Shown: in pieces, positions 18,741-30,043 of the stretch
How the letters are laid out: each line of letters opens with the position of its first letter
How positions within the stretch are numbered: the stretch's first letter is position 1
Assembly: GCA_937625935.1 (NCBI GenBank)
Contig: OW569362.1
Coordinates: 434,001-498,000 of the forward strand
From: Tetramitus jugosus
Lineage: Eukaryota; Heterolobosea; Eutetramitea; Acrasida; Vahlkampfiidae
DNA length: 64,000 bases
Direction of reading: 5' to 3'
Made by a program: the position numbers and the translations under genes
Notes under the pieces: model-generated
Databases searched by the model: none
What the model was told of the DNA's origin: nothing
The model's input: only the letters and a program-made list of their open reading frames with translations

Positions 18741-20624
18741 CTAGTCGTCACTAGTTTCCTTCTTCTTCTTTTTCTTCTTCTTTTCACCGTCTGCTTCAGT
18801 GTCCTCCTTGCTCTTCTTCTTGATGGACTTTTTTTTCTTGGTGGTGGAAGAGTCATCAGATGACTTCTTCTTCTTCTTTGGTTTCTCCTCTTCTTGAACA
18901 ACCTTAGTCTTCTTCTTCTTGGAGCTGGAGAAATCATCATCAGAATCACTGGAGAAGTCCATTTGATCCTCATCTGAATCTTGGTCATGCTCGTTCGACA
19001 TGACAGCAACGCGATCTTCATTGACTTCGTCTCCCAAACTGACAAGACTGGCACTTCTTGATCGTCCTTCATTGTTTACCAATTCGTCCTTTTGTACAGA
19101 GAGATTCGATGGATTGATGGCAGGCGAAGCAATCAATGGAGCAGCTAGGGCATCTTCGTCAGGAGTTTGTACGGCAGGCGCAGTCTTCATGTCGAACATG
19201 AGATTCATCTTTAGCTGTTGCTCAAACTCTTCGATAGACAGTGGCTTTGGAGGAGCGTCGTCAATGGTAAGATCTCCCAAGAAATCAGTCAAATCCTTGA
19301 CAGATGCAGCACTGCTCTTTGATTGCGGTTGCTCGTCATGCAACAAAAAGTCATACGTGGACTCAGCAGTATCTTGGCTGCCATTTGTTGTGTGATCAGC
19401 ACTACCATCAGAGCTGCTCTTGCTACTCTTGCTGCTGACCTTCTTCTTCTTCTTTTTGCCTTCAGATTCGTCAGCATCAGAAGATTTTTTGGACTTTTTA
19501 GTGGACGTTTTCTTTGTCTTTTTCACTTCTTCTTCTTCGTCCTTGTTATTTACACGTTTACTCGTCGTCTTCTTCTTTGTCTTTGAACCAAAATCGTCAT
19601 CACCACTCTCATTTTCAGCTTCTCCGCTGCTCTTGGCATCCTTCGCATCACCTACAGTTGGAGACACAGACTCGATTCCATCACTAAAATCAAACGATAG
19701 CAATGCGGTTGATCTCTTCTTCTCAGGCTTCTTCACCTTCTTTGAAGACTTGAAATCATCATCCTCACTATCATCACTTTCCTCCTCGTCTTCTGATTCA
19801 TGTTTTGCGGCGGCAGCTGCCTTCTTCTTCTTCTTGAGCTGTTCTTCCTTCAACTTTTTTGCTTGTAATTCCTCCTTTTTCATTCTTGCGTCCGTTGTGT
19901 TCAATGACAATTTGCTTGAGGATGATTTTGTCGCCTTCTTTTGTTTCTCCTTTTCCAATCTTGCTTTCTCTAATAGTTCGCTAGGTGATGACACAGTCTT
20001 ATCCACAAACTTTCGCATGACATACTTGTCTGTAATATGATTTCTCAATAGACTGTTGTTGTACGATTGATTTTTCAAAGAAGAAAAAAAAACGGACCAC
20101 GAGATCACAAGTTAGCTTTTTGTGTTTTGCTCCTTATTTTCGAAAAAATGACAATAATGTCAGTGAAAAAAGAAAAACATACTCTACACCATCAAATTCA
20201 GTTGGTTTCTTCTTGTCAGCAGGCTTATTTCGTTCATAGTACTGAGTACTCTTCACATTACCAATAGCAAACATTGTCTCCATTTGCTTTGGAGTCCAAT
20301 CATCCATTGTAATGGACCGAACAAATGATATGTGAGAGCCCAAGCTACGATGAATACCAGCACATCTCAAACAAATGAAAATTCCGAGATTGGTGCTGGC
20401 CCATGATGGTCCTATGATACATAAGCTTTTATTGTGAATCAACAAGAATTGCAAAAAAAAGAAAAATTGAAAGATGGATTGGTTTATGCAAATGGATGAC
20501 ACATACGTTGAGCAGTGCAATCACAACAAACATTGTTTCCTGGTTGCTTTGATAATTCACTGAGTTGTCTGCGATTTTCTTTTTGTAGCTTTTCCTCTGC
20601 AGCTTTTTTATTTTGTGCTAGCAT
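18741..20624 (-). CDS. ArfGAP-domain protein with long Lys/Ser/Glu-rich tail (SMAP-like); three exons
   Basis: Spliced model: 20624-20507, 20411-20183, 20052-18741 (minus strand), 552 aa. It would stimulate GTP hydrolysis by Arf GTPases in vesicle coat cycling. The zinc finger is complete across intron 1 with exact spacing C33-X2-C36-X16-C53-X2-C56, followed by A-G-I-H-R-S-L-G with the arginine finger Arg61. Both introns have GTATGT donors and AG acceptors and keep the frame; for intron 2, an acceptor 13 nt further in would also keep frame. The ATG at 20624 gives the usual short lead before the finger. After about residue 140 the protein is charged and low-complexity, with Lys runs, acidic Ser clusters, and a short D-F-L-G-D-L-T-I segment that could bind coats or adaptors. 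Divergent from the gene at 20913. Confidence 0.88.
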
Positions 20625-20912
20625 TGTGAAATATGATGGTTGATGATACTTGGATGCTTCTATTCGACCAATACTCTCTCTATGATACACACTCAAAAAT
20701 AATTTATCGTTGTGAAAATTTTTTTTGCTTCCAACGAGAGCTTTCTTGCATGATGTGTGCATGCGAGTCCCCTCTCCAATTCCCAAAAGCAAGAACGACC
20801 ACACGAAAAAAATGGTGTCGCACAATTTTCGGCAAATTTTTGGAAGAATACAAAAAAACTCACCCACCAAGGAAAAGAAACAACAAACAACAATCATCAT
20901 CATCAGTGTATC
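20625..20912. promoter_or_regulatory. Shared 5' region of two divergent genes
   Basis: A 288-bp gap between the start codons of the ArfGAP gene (minus) and the charged protein gene (plus). Both promoters must lie here. It holds A-rich runs and no distinct recognised motif. Confidence 0.5.
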
Positions 20913-22091
20913 ATGCAACAAAAGAATAGACCATTTAGAATTCTAGATGACGATAATAGTGACTCGAGCAGTGATGAAATGGCTGCCATGACCAACCAGA
21001 ACAACAACAACAACAAACGTCGCATTTCTCTCTCAAAGAACAACAACAACAAATCTACGTCTAGTAGTGACAAAGCTTCAACTATAACGAATGGTCCACA
21101 ACGAAAAAGACCAAAAACAACAAATGATACGATCGTTGTTGATGATGATGATGATGATGAAAATGATTCGACTGTTCAACAGCATTCTCAACTTGACCAC
21201 TCACAGTTGTATCACTTTGATCCAACATTACTCCACACGATTCATCCACAACAATTCTTGGATGCGTCACTGGACGAGATTCGCAATCACAGAAAATCAC
21301 CATGGGAAATGGCATGGAATCAATATGTCAAAACACTCAAACAAAAATATGAACAACAGCAACAGCAACAACCAGAGATGGAAGTAAAGGACATTAATCA
21401 CTTGTATAGCAAGTGGTTACCTGCATTCGAAGAAATGAAGTGTCTAATTGCGCGCAGAGTCGTCAAACAAGTACCACTCAGTCTCACTCAATACACGCAC
21501 TATGATATTCGGATCGATGAACGAAAATGGATGCTGGTTGAGAGCTTACTGTCCGACGTGAATCAATTATTGGAGAGAAATGAACAAAGACCAGAACTCG
21601 ATGTCAAAAAGATGATTTTTCTGGCCAGGAAGCGCACAGAGAGAGAAAAAAGAGAACGGTTTGCATTGGAGGAGAGTCAGAACCAGTGGGAAACGATTCG
21701 ATCAAAGAATGACGAACAACAAATGGAGATTTTTATCATGAAGTTTGGACCAGAGAACGGAAAGAAGAATTATTTTGAGTGGAAAGAGTTGCAAAATTTG
21801 GAGAGCACGTTGACTCACATGAATAAGGCATATGGCAGTAGAGGTCGCAATCAGACGAATGATGCAAAGAGTGGTGGTGGTGGTGGTGGTATTGGTGATG
21901 ATGATGAGTATGGTGTGGGAGCACTGGACATGGCACTCAAGGAATCTGTCAATCGACTGAAACGCTTCGACATTCCTCAATCAAAGGGCAATAGCACAAC
22001 AACAACAAGAAAAACGACAATGGATAGTATCGTATTGCTCGATAAGGACGATGAGGACTATGATGAATTGTTGGATGAGAAATTGTTTTGA
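20913..22091 (+). CDS. Charged helical protein, function unknown
   Basis: A 392-aa intronless protein. The first 90 residues are Asp/Ser/Asn-rich with a basic R-K-R-P-K patch resembling a nuclear localisation signal, followed by an acidic D run. Residues about 105-310 are predicted helical and look globular, with several Trp (S-P-W-E-M-A-W-N-Q-Y, L-Y-S-K-W-L-P-A-F). A Gly run and an acidic tail close it. An in-frame ATG lies further upstream at 20757, but the intervening codons look like leader, and the start at 20913 keeps both divergent genes non-overlapping. I do not recognise the family. An AATAAA follows at about 22127. Confidence 0.75.
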   Translation: MQQKNRPFRILDDDNSDSSSDEMAAMTNQNNNNNKRRISLSKNNNNKSTSSSDKASTITNGPQRKRPKTTNDTIVVDDDDDDENDSTVQQHSQLDHSQLYHFDPTLLHTIHPQQFLDASLDEIRNHRKSPWEMAWNQYVKTLKQKYEQQQQQQPEMEVKDINHLYSKWLPAFEEMKCLIARRVVKQVPLSLTQYTHYDIRIDERKWMLVESLLSDVNQLLERNEQRPELDVKKMIFLARKRTEREKRERFALEESQNQWETIRSKNDEQQMEIFIMKFGPENGKKNYFEWKELQNLESTLTHMNKAYGSRGRNQTNDAKSGGGGGGIGDDDEYGVGALDMALKESVNRLKRFDIPQSKGNSTTTTRKTTMDSIVLLDKDDEDYDELLDEKLF

Positions 22092-22474
22092 ACGACTTTT
22101 CTCTGATGTCTGTGGTGGTCACATGCAATAAAACTCATCGTTACTATCGATCAAGCATTCAATAATCAACATGTGCAATGATGGTGGTTCAAAATATTGA
22201 AGGGTATGAGTGAGAAGAGAGTGAATCAAGGTGTGAACCTTCCCCCCATAGCAATACTCTTTCCTCTGCAGTTAGAACAACGAAGTAAAATGGATTAGAT
22301 CTGTAAGGCTCATATCTTCCAGTATTTCTCATGCCATCGACCCAAATTTGGAAGAATTGTTTGTTCGAAGAAGAGGCAACTGTAGTCCAAGAAGAATTTG
22401 ACCGCCGATAATTTATTGGTTATCTTCTAATCGTTCAAGTCATTCTTGGTCCAGGAAGTAATAGATTCGAAATC
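22092..22474. other. Intergenic region
   Basis: About 380 bp with the AATAAA of the upstream gene near 22127 and the 5' flank of the P-loop protein gene. I see no further gene or structured element. Confidence 0.5.
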
Positions 22475-23881
22475 ATGAACACAATAATCACCTCTAAACA
22501 GTTTCTATCCCGCTCTCTGAAAGCATTGCGTCATATTGGTAGCCCTACTTACAAAGCACAAAACAATTCTTCGGTTCTCTCACCAAGGCCTCAATTCGTA
22601 CAACATCTACAACAGTTCGTCCCATCAGGTGCTCAAAGAACAGGAAATGAAATTATGAACACGATTGATCATCTGGCACCAGAATCAGAGCAAAAATTAG
22701 CGAAAGTGTATCGTAGTGTTAGTCATACACAAATGTACGACACCCTGTCAGTTATTTCAAATGAACTTGACATGGACCTCTACAAGGGAAAGGTCGGCAT
22801 AGCTAGTGGCACTTTAGTAGGACGGCGTGGAATTGGAATGACAACAACTCTAAAGAACTTTATGAACGTTACGCCTATCGTGTTTCCAACAATTATTCCA
22901 ATCTATATCAATTATGGCGACGTCTTAACCAACAAGTATCTGTGGAGAAGATCTATACTGCAAATTGTTGCTGATGAACTCTCTAGTCATGATGTACGAG
23001 TTGCAGGCCACAAGGGTGATGTCTTCAATCAACTAAAAGCTGCTCTTAGAAAGGCAAACAAACACGTGCTGTTGATAGTCGATGAGATAGACAAACTATA
23101 CGAAGTGAATCCTCAGCAATGCAATTGGTTTAATACATTGACTGCATCACTGGGTGAACTTGCTCTTTTGGGAGACGACAATAGTGGTTGTTTTGCAGCG
23201 ATCTTATGTGGATCATCTTCACGTTTTTCCTTGCTTGTCACCGCAAATGGAAAGAAAGATTGTGGATGTATTCAAGATTTTCCCTTGGTTGAGATTGCTC
23301 CCAACCTTAATAGCAGCAAATTTCGCACTCGCCGGATCTATTCCCCAAGTCCAACAGATCTGCTTACAGTATCAAGCATTCTATATGATGGAGCTCCAGT
23401 AACAAAGGACAATATACGAACGGTACGCGCTGTCACATTCATTACTGGAGGTGTTGTCCGTGAGATTCAAAGGCTTCTTGCTCTCGAAATGGATTCTGCT
23501 TTCTTTGAACTATTCCGACATGCTGAATCTAACACACAAGCAAGTCAAACATTGTCCACTCCTGCTGTTGATCTTTGTAGACTATTATTTGAACTTATGT
23601 ACAAGAAGAACGAGTCTCTGATGACAGATTTGAAAAACACTGACGGGACTATTAGTATGGACAAGGTGATGCGTGTAAACTGGGAAGAAAGATATCAACC
23701 TATTAAATTCGCTGAGATTCGAACATTGTGGAATGGGTCAGACGTACAGTGTGGAAGTCTCGAACATTGGCTCTATCATCTTGCTGACAACGATTGTATT
23801 TCAATTGATGGAATCCGAGATAATCGTCCTGATAAAATACATCCTTCCTCGATGTTTATGCTCGCTTGTTATCAAGTCTAG
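22475..23881 (+). CDS. AAA/STAND-type P-loop ATPase with a Met in place of the Walker A Lys
   Basis: 468 aa. Residues 116-123 read G-R-R-G-I-G-M-T, a Walker A motif in which Met122 replaces the essential Lys (ATG where AAG is expected, one base apart). Walker B is clear at about 199-205 (L-L-I-V-D-E-I-D). The order fits archaeal-type or STAND ATPases used as sensors or regulators. Without the Lys, ATP hydrolysis would be expected to be lost or weak, so the protein is either a degenerate paralogue or a binding-only version. The reading frame ends at 23881, but coding-like sequence continues in other frames to about 24286, so the gene may have lost its C-terminus. Part of a multicopy family would be my guess; that needs a genome search. 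Confidence 0.65.
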   Translation: MNTIITSKQFLSRSLKALRHIGSPTYKAQNNSSVLSPRPQFVQHLQQFVPSGAQRTGNEIMNTIDHLAPESEQKLAKVYRSVSHTQMYDTLSVISNELDMDLYKGKVGIASGTLVGRRGIGMTTTLKNFMNVTPIVFPTIIPIYINYGDVLTNKYLWRRSILQIVADELSSHDVRVAGHKGDVFNQLKAALRKANKHVLLIVDEIDKLYEVNPQQCNWFNTLTASLGELALLGDDNSGCFAAILCGSSSRFSLLVTANGKKDCGCIQDFPLVEIAPNLNSSKFRTRRIYSPSPTDLLTVSSILYDGAPVTKDNIRTVRAVTFITGGVVREIQRLLALEMDSAFFELFRHAESNTQASQTLSTPAVDLCRLLFELMYKKNESLMTDLKNTDGTISMDKVMRVNWEERYQPIKFAEIRTLWNGSDVQCGSLEHWLYHLADNDCISIDGIRDNRPDKIHPSSMFMLACYQV

Positions 23882-24286
23882 GACCTTTAGGAACTGTGGC
23901 AATTACCTCCACCTAACAAACTAACGCAAGTAAAACCATGGATCAACCAGTTTTCTTTAATGACCTTAGAATTGGTGGTCTACTTGCCATTCACAATGAT
24001 GACGGATCAACACAAGAAGTTTCACTGGATCACCTGTGGAAATTGCTGTACCCTCGTACAACAGATGCACCACAAATCAACGTTACAGTAGCTCAAACCT
24101 TGGAACAGTATGGGTGTCACCATACCACCGATTCTAAAGACTGTGGTGAGCCTCCCAACAAACAACAATTTCTTTGCCCCATGTACCTCCAGATACAGTA
24201 CGACATTGGCCTTTGGTCCAACCAAATGTTGTTTCATCCATTCCTAATGTGACACACATGGTTCGATTCCTCAATGACAATCAATA
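23882..24286 (+). pseudogene. Frameshifted C-terminal remnant of the P-loop ATPase gene
   Basis: After the stop at 23881, a 104-codon open stretch (23938-24252, beginning M-D-Q-P-V-F-F-N-D-L-R-I-G-G-L-L) lies in another frame. From about 24155 a third frame reads P-H-V-P-P-D-T-V-R-H-W-P-L-V-Q-P-N-V and ends at a natural-looking stop near 24286, just before an AATAAA at 24299-24304. The three pieces in series suggest one ancestral C-terminal region broken by indels. The 104-codon piece might instead be a small separate gene. Confidence 0.45.
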
Positions 24287-24616
24287 ATGAGAAAATTCAA
24301 TAAATCATCATTTGTAACAACATGGCCGTACATTTTGAGCTATCATCACACAACCTATTCTAAATACATTGTTCAGTCGTTCCACTAGAGGGAGTGAGAT
24401 CGATGTGAATACAACAAACCCATAATCGTAAACAACCAGCGGGTTATCCAGAATTTCAGTGTTCCAAGGCTCACCATTTGGAACCTGAAAAATTACAACA
24501 TTAGAATTTCTCCTCCAGGGACTATTTTTCCCACACAAACTTTTCTGGAGGTTCGTTCGCAAAAAAAAAAGCAGCAAAACACGCACACATCTCCCACGAC
24601 ATTTTATATAGCATAA

Positions 24617-25338
<722 letters not shown>

Positions 25339-25995
25339 ACTCTGTTGCCATCCGATTCCATCAAAAGCGCACGCACAATCACCGACCATTATTGCTGAAT
25401 GACAACACTGCAATGACAATGATCCAAACAAGTATCGAGTTTGACAGATTTTGGGAGCAGAGATGTGCCATGACAGGATGTCAACAGTACTGTCAGAGCA
25501 CGAACCAATGTAGACAACTGTTGTGTGATGTCATCTCGAATCCTCAATTGTTTTTTTCTGTCTCCTTGTGATGATGATTTATGTCGCGTGTTGTGCTCGT
25601 CAGTTCGGTAGTTGTGGATGTGAATGTGTGTGCGTTTGTGTGTGTTCATGTATCAGATGCGGGAGGCGATCTCTCTTTCATCTATCATTGCACAGTTGAT
25701 GACCGCGATATTGGAAGGGAGAGATGAAGAATTCAGGGAGTCACTCTCCTTCGCTCTCTCGCAGTGTCCGTGTATATAAATCATTCCTTGTTCTTCAAAC
25801 CTCAATGATTTTTAGCTCTTCCTTCAAAACAGATTACGATCCCATAACGCCGATTTCGTTTTTCGTAGAGCTCACTGCGAACGGAAAATTTTTGTTCCTT
25901 TTCGGCATGGAAAAAAACTCTTGCCACGACACAACACAGATCAAAGACACTTGTCTCTCAATCTACAACAACATCAACAACATTTGATATATAGC
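25339..25995. other. Intergenic region between Rab7 and HRD1
   Basis: About 650 bp containing the Rab7 3' flank, TG-rich stretches around 25615-25650, and the HRD1 5' flank. A TATATAAA-like element lies at about 25772-25780, some 215 bp before the HRD1 ATG. No gene recognised. Confidence 0.4.
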
Positions 25996-27857
25996 ATGTC
26001 TCTGCCAACAATCACCCCACTCTATACACTCTTCTCAGTTGCTCTGTCTCTCGGCACTGTCCTATACACTTATCAAAGCAAAAGTTGGGAGAATTTTATT
26101 ATTGCTCTCTCGTCCAAAATATCCATCATTGTTTGTATCAAATAACGTGTGTGTGTTTGTTTGTTTATTTTGTCAGTTCGATCATCCATTTTGCTTACGC
26201 TGTCTGCTTGTGTGATCATGTGTGTATTTGATTGTATATTGCCTGTGTGAAATAATAATGGATATGTTTCACATAGATTCATATCAATGCAGTTTATGTA
26301 TTATTGTTCTTTGTAGGACGGATTGTCATGGTCTATTTCATTGGAAAGCTCCGAAAGAAGGAGTTCAAGGTATGTCTAGCCTTCTGTTGTTGGTTGTTGT
26401 TTGTTGTTTGTTGATGATCATGATTCAATTGAATTTGTAAAATGATGACGATGATTAACACTTGATCTGTGTTATCTGTGATTGTTGATCATGTGTGTGG
26501 ATAAACATTGCACTCAAATTATATGCATGTCAATTTGAATAGCAATTTCAAGAGAAAATGGTAGAATACAGTGGTTTGAATCTCGTGTTTGTGTTCTATG
26601 TGTTGAATATGGACATGTTTGGTACGATACTGTGGATTACGTGGTTCACTGTCCTTGGATTCTTCAAAGTGTACACTGTTGTTGCGAGAGAACGGTCGCG
26701 GTACTACATGACTGCCCCTGCCATTGACAATATCCAAACGAAACATGGTCGATTGATTAGCTTGTTGCTTGTGATTGTGATTTGTAATGTAGTTCTTGTG
26801 CTTTTCAGTGCTCTCGTACTAGGATTTTCGAACATAGGAATGCTTTTGTTCATGATTTATGAGAGCTGGATTATTTTGTTGGAGTCGACACAGACCATTT
26901 TGAAGTTTAAAATGTTTTTGGACGAGTTTTATCATTTGAAAGCTTGGGAGGGACGTGAAGAGATTGGATATCAATTAGGTGAGTATATGATGAGACACGC
27001 GATGATTACGACTTGTGTGAAGGAGGAGATTTAAGTTACTAACGCTATTATATTCTTCATATGTGTGTGCACAACTGCATTGACTATTATTACTGTTAGA
27101 TTTTCTGTTGGAGATTGTACGATTGAGCTCTTTGATTGCACACTACTTCCACATTTGGATGGTGGATGATTATTCGTTCTCTGCAATTGACATTGCCATG
27201 TTTGTATTTGCAAAGTCGGCACTTTCAGAACTCTGGGTTCACATCCAGCGATTCAATGAATACATGGAAGCTACGCACTTGATCAATAAGTATTCGTGTG
27301 CCACAGAGGAAGAGTTACATGGAATCGAATGTATCATTTGCTACGAACCAATGACTGTTAGTACGTCCAAAAAGCTCGGCTGTAATCATATTTTCCACGT
27401 ATCCTGTATCAAAAAGTGGATGCAAAAAGCGTTCAATTGCCCTGTGTGTAGACATCCTCTAGTAGAGTCACACAAACACTTGAAACCCTCCCAAGAACAA
27501 CAGGACAGTACACCATCGAGCACTGAGTCGACCCAGCAGGCATCTACTGCTTCTGTGCAAGTCAATCCTAATGAAGAGGTGGCTCCAGTCGAACACACTG
27601 TACAGTCCACGGACAGTGGTGACAACACTGAAACATTACCCTCGACTGAAGCAGCCGAAACTACCAGTCAACCTGAGCTAAGACAAGATCCAACTGTCTA
27701 CCGAATTGATCAAACGACTAATCCATGGATGAAGTGGTTGCCCTTCTCTGTTGAGCTAGAGGAGTGGCCTTCGGCATCCAACAATGAGCAAGAACAAGAA
27801 ACCACCCTCCGGAATAGATCTCAATCACAACAGCAACCCACAACTCCCTCTCAGTAA
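25996..27857 (+). CDS. HRD1: HRD1/synoviolin-type ER ubiquitin ligase (four exons)
   Basis: Spliced model: 25996-26130, 26277-26369, 26543-26978, 27100-27857; 473 aa. HRD1 is the central E3 and channel component of ER-associated degradation. The multi-spanning N-terminus aligns with HRD1, including S-K-I-S near residue 40, a G-K-L-R-K-K-E-F loop at about 69-76, and later hydrophobic helices. The RING-H2 is complete: C223, C226, C240, H242, H245, C248, C259, C262. The Gln/Thr/Ser-rich C-terminus is cytosolic. Intron 1 uses a GTTTGT donor (chosen because its spliced length matches plant HRD1 exactly); intron 2 has GTATGT and intron 3 GTGAGT. Alternative intron 1 sites exist and RNA-seq should decide. 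Next to another RING gene 78 bp downstream. Confidence 0.88.
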
Positions 27858-27935
27858 ATATGTAGCTCACTTTAGTCGTCGGACAATTGCGCAAATTGCC
27901 GTTCCAACTTACGACAAGTTTCAAGAAAGCATCAA

Positions 27936-30004
27936 ATGCATATTCACAAGAGTGGCAACGGCAACAACGCCACATGCAGCAATGACAATGATGAAGATGA
28001 TTATCATTGCAAATATTGCTCTAATTTATTTCATGAACCTATCCTGTTACACTGTGGTCACAGTGTCTGCAAGCGGTGTGCCATCGAGCTCTTTTCTCTT
28101 CAACAACTCAAGAGATGCCTCAAATTATCAAATCGTGCCAAACAAACTGTATGTATTCACTATTCAAAAAGGAAACATTCAATCCTGTTGTGCATCATGG
28201 AATGTCATTTCTCTCTGTTCTTTGGTTAGTGATGTGAACGAACTGAATTCTTATAAAAATTCATTGCCTCCAGGACATGTTAGATAAGGGGGAAGATACA
28301 AAGGTTGATGATAGTCCAACGGTGTCTATCATATGTCCTGTGTGCTTCAAGCAAACACTTGTGGACAAGAACTTGGGTGTTGGAATGTTAAAGCAAAACT
28401 TTGATCTGAGAGATGCGATACAGCACTTGAGTCAGAAGAAATGTGGCAATGAGTGTGGTAGAGATGCAACGATTGGCTGTAAAGAGTGTCAAACACTGTT
28501 TTGTGACGAATGTAGAGCACTTGCGCATAAAATGCCATTTATGAGGAATCACATATCCATTCCTCTTGAGCAGCTCGAGCAAAATCAAGCCAGGACTTGT
28601 TCCACACACAATATTGAATCAAACGTATTTTGTATAACCTGTGGATCATTGGCTTGCCTGATGTGCTACAGCTTCGGGGATCATAAGTTGCATGAATGCC
28701 TGCCACTGCACGAGTATGTTGCTAAATGTAAGCAAGAGATTCAAGACATGAGTAGTAGTATCGATCATATAAGTGTCCGTGCGTCCTCGGCAATCGAAGA
28801 AGTGAAGCAAGAGATTGAATCTATTGACCAGGTAAGGGAACAAAACAATTTGGTCATTAATGAAGAATTCGATAACTTGTTGGAGAAGGTGAATGAGAGA
28901 CGAATTCAACTTGTGGCACTTAATCAAAGTGTTTATGAAACAAAGAATAGTTCCCTTCAACAGCAGTTGCGTGCTCTTCAAGTCATCCATCAAAAGACAG
29001 TTGATATTGTGTCAACCCCTATCACAACCAAGAATCCTATGAGTCTCTCAAACACCAAACAAAAGATTTCTGTCATAATATCTGAATTGAACAATGACGT
29101 GATCTTCAAGCCCTGTTACAACTCAAAACTCCATATGAGTATTGATATCAACAATATTGCATATGATATCCTACAACTGGGAAGGATTAGCAGTACAGCC
29201 AATTGCCCCGATCGCCCTTTACCTCCAACAGTACAATTCAAGAATGGTAGTCTCTGTATCGAATATACGGAAGCAGCTGATAATGGATCTCCAATCACTG
29301 AGTATGTTCTCTATGGTAGAAAGAATGGAGAGCCATTTGATGTGCTATACAATGGTATGAACATGTCCTATCATCTGAATAAGTTGGTTCGAGCGAAATA
29401 TGAATTCAAGGTTTCCGCCAAGAATAGCGTAGGTGAAGGGCCTCACAGCAGCATTGTCTCTTTCGAAACAAAACTGACTCAATTCAATTATGTTTCAGAT
29501 TTTGATGAAAATGGTCTGCTTTATTGGATTGGTACAAGTGGAAAAACTAAAGAATACTCTAATCCTGCATTTGATGGCAAGGTTGAAGTCAGTCGTTCAT
29601 CTAATGATCCTTCAGGAAAGGATGACGTCAGGCACGCTGCCGGTAGAGACACCAGAAGATGTCTGACAAATAATAGACCTGGTCAATGGTTTATGTTCGA
29701 TTTGAAAGATTACTCAATCGCTCCTTCTTATTATTCAATACAGAATTGGGAGACTGGAAGTCATACTCTTCGGAATTGGGAGCTTCAGGCTTCCAACGAT
29801 ACTCAACATTGGCAAACTATCAAAGCACATGAAAACGATACGTCATTGAAGGAACGGAAGGGCGCTACAGCATCGTGGCCCGTTGGACCCGTTGACAATG
29901 CTTTCCGCTACTTTAGAATCTATCAAACAGGAAAGAATTCCTCAGGAAACCACTACCTGATGCTCTCTGGATTTGAAGTATATGGCACTGTATTTGATCG
30001 ATAA
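27936..30004 (+). CDS. RING/B-box/coiled-coil protein with FN3 and F5/8-type C-terminal domains (TRIM-like E3)
   Basis: Spliced model: 27936-28148 and 28274-30004, 647 aa; the intron has a GTATGT donor and a CAG acceptor. It interrupts the RING finger: C25, C28, C40, H42, C45, C48 come from exon 1 and C92, C95 from exon 2. Two B-box-like zinc fingers follow (about 128-165 and 181-215), then a coiled coil (about 220-310), a fibronectin type III domain (about 385-465), and a C-terminal F5/8/discoidin-like domain (about 480-645) of the kind in HECTD1-like proteins, with L-R-N-W-E-L-Q-A-S and L-M-L-S-G-F-E-V-Y-G. Likely a ubiquitin ligase with the C-terminal domains binding substrate or lipid/protein ligands. 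Poly(A) signal AATAAA at 30009-30014. Confidence 0.85.
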
Positions 30005-30008
30005 CTGC

Positions 30009-30030
30009 AATAAATATCGTCTCTTTTATT
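30009..30030. terminator. Overlapping convergent poly(A) signals
   Basis: AATAAA at 30009-30014 serves the plus-strand RING/B-box gene, and TTTATT at 30025-30030 (AATAAA on minus) serves the homeobox gene whose stop is at 30044. The two stop codons are only 39 bp apart, so the 3' ends of the two transcripts are likely to overlap. Confidence 0.55.
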
Positions 30031-30043
30031 TCATCTCACATCA

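Noticed and set aside
24255-24275. GGTTCGATTCC, which looks like a tRNA B box
   Set aside because: The flanks cannot form a T-arm stem and no A box or cloverleaf is present; the bases fit the coding-like remnant of the P-loop gene instead.
24308-24586. Minus-strand open stretch with a possible acceptor site (V-P-N-G-E-P-W-N-T-E-I-L-D-N-P)
   Set aside because: Reads rather protein-like, but an upstream exon would have to lie inside the Rab7 gene. Not enough to call; kept here for anyone with RNA-seq.
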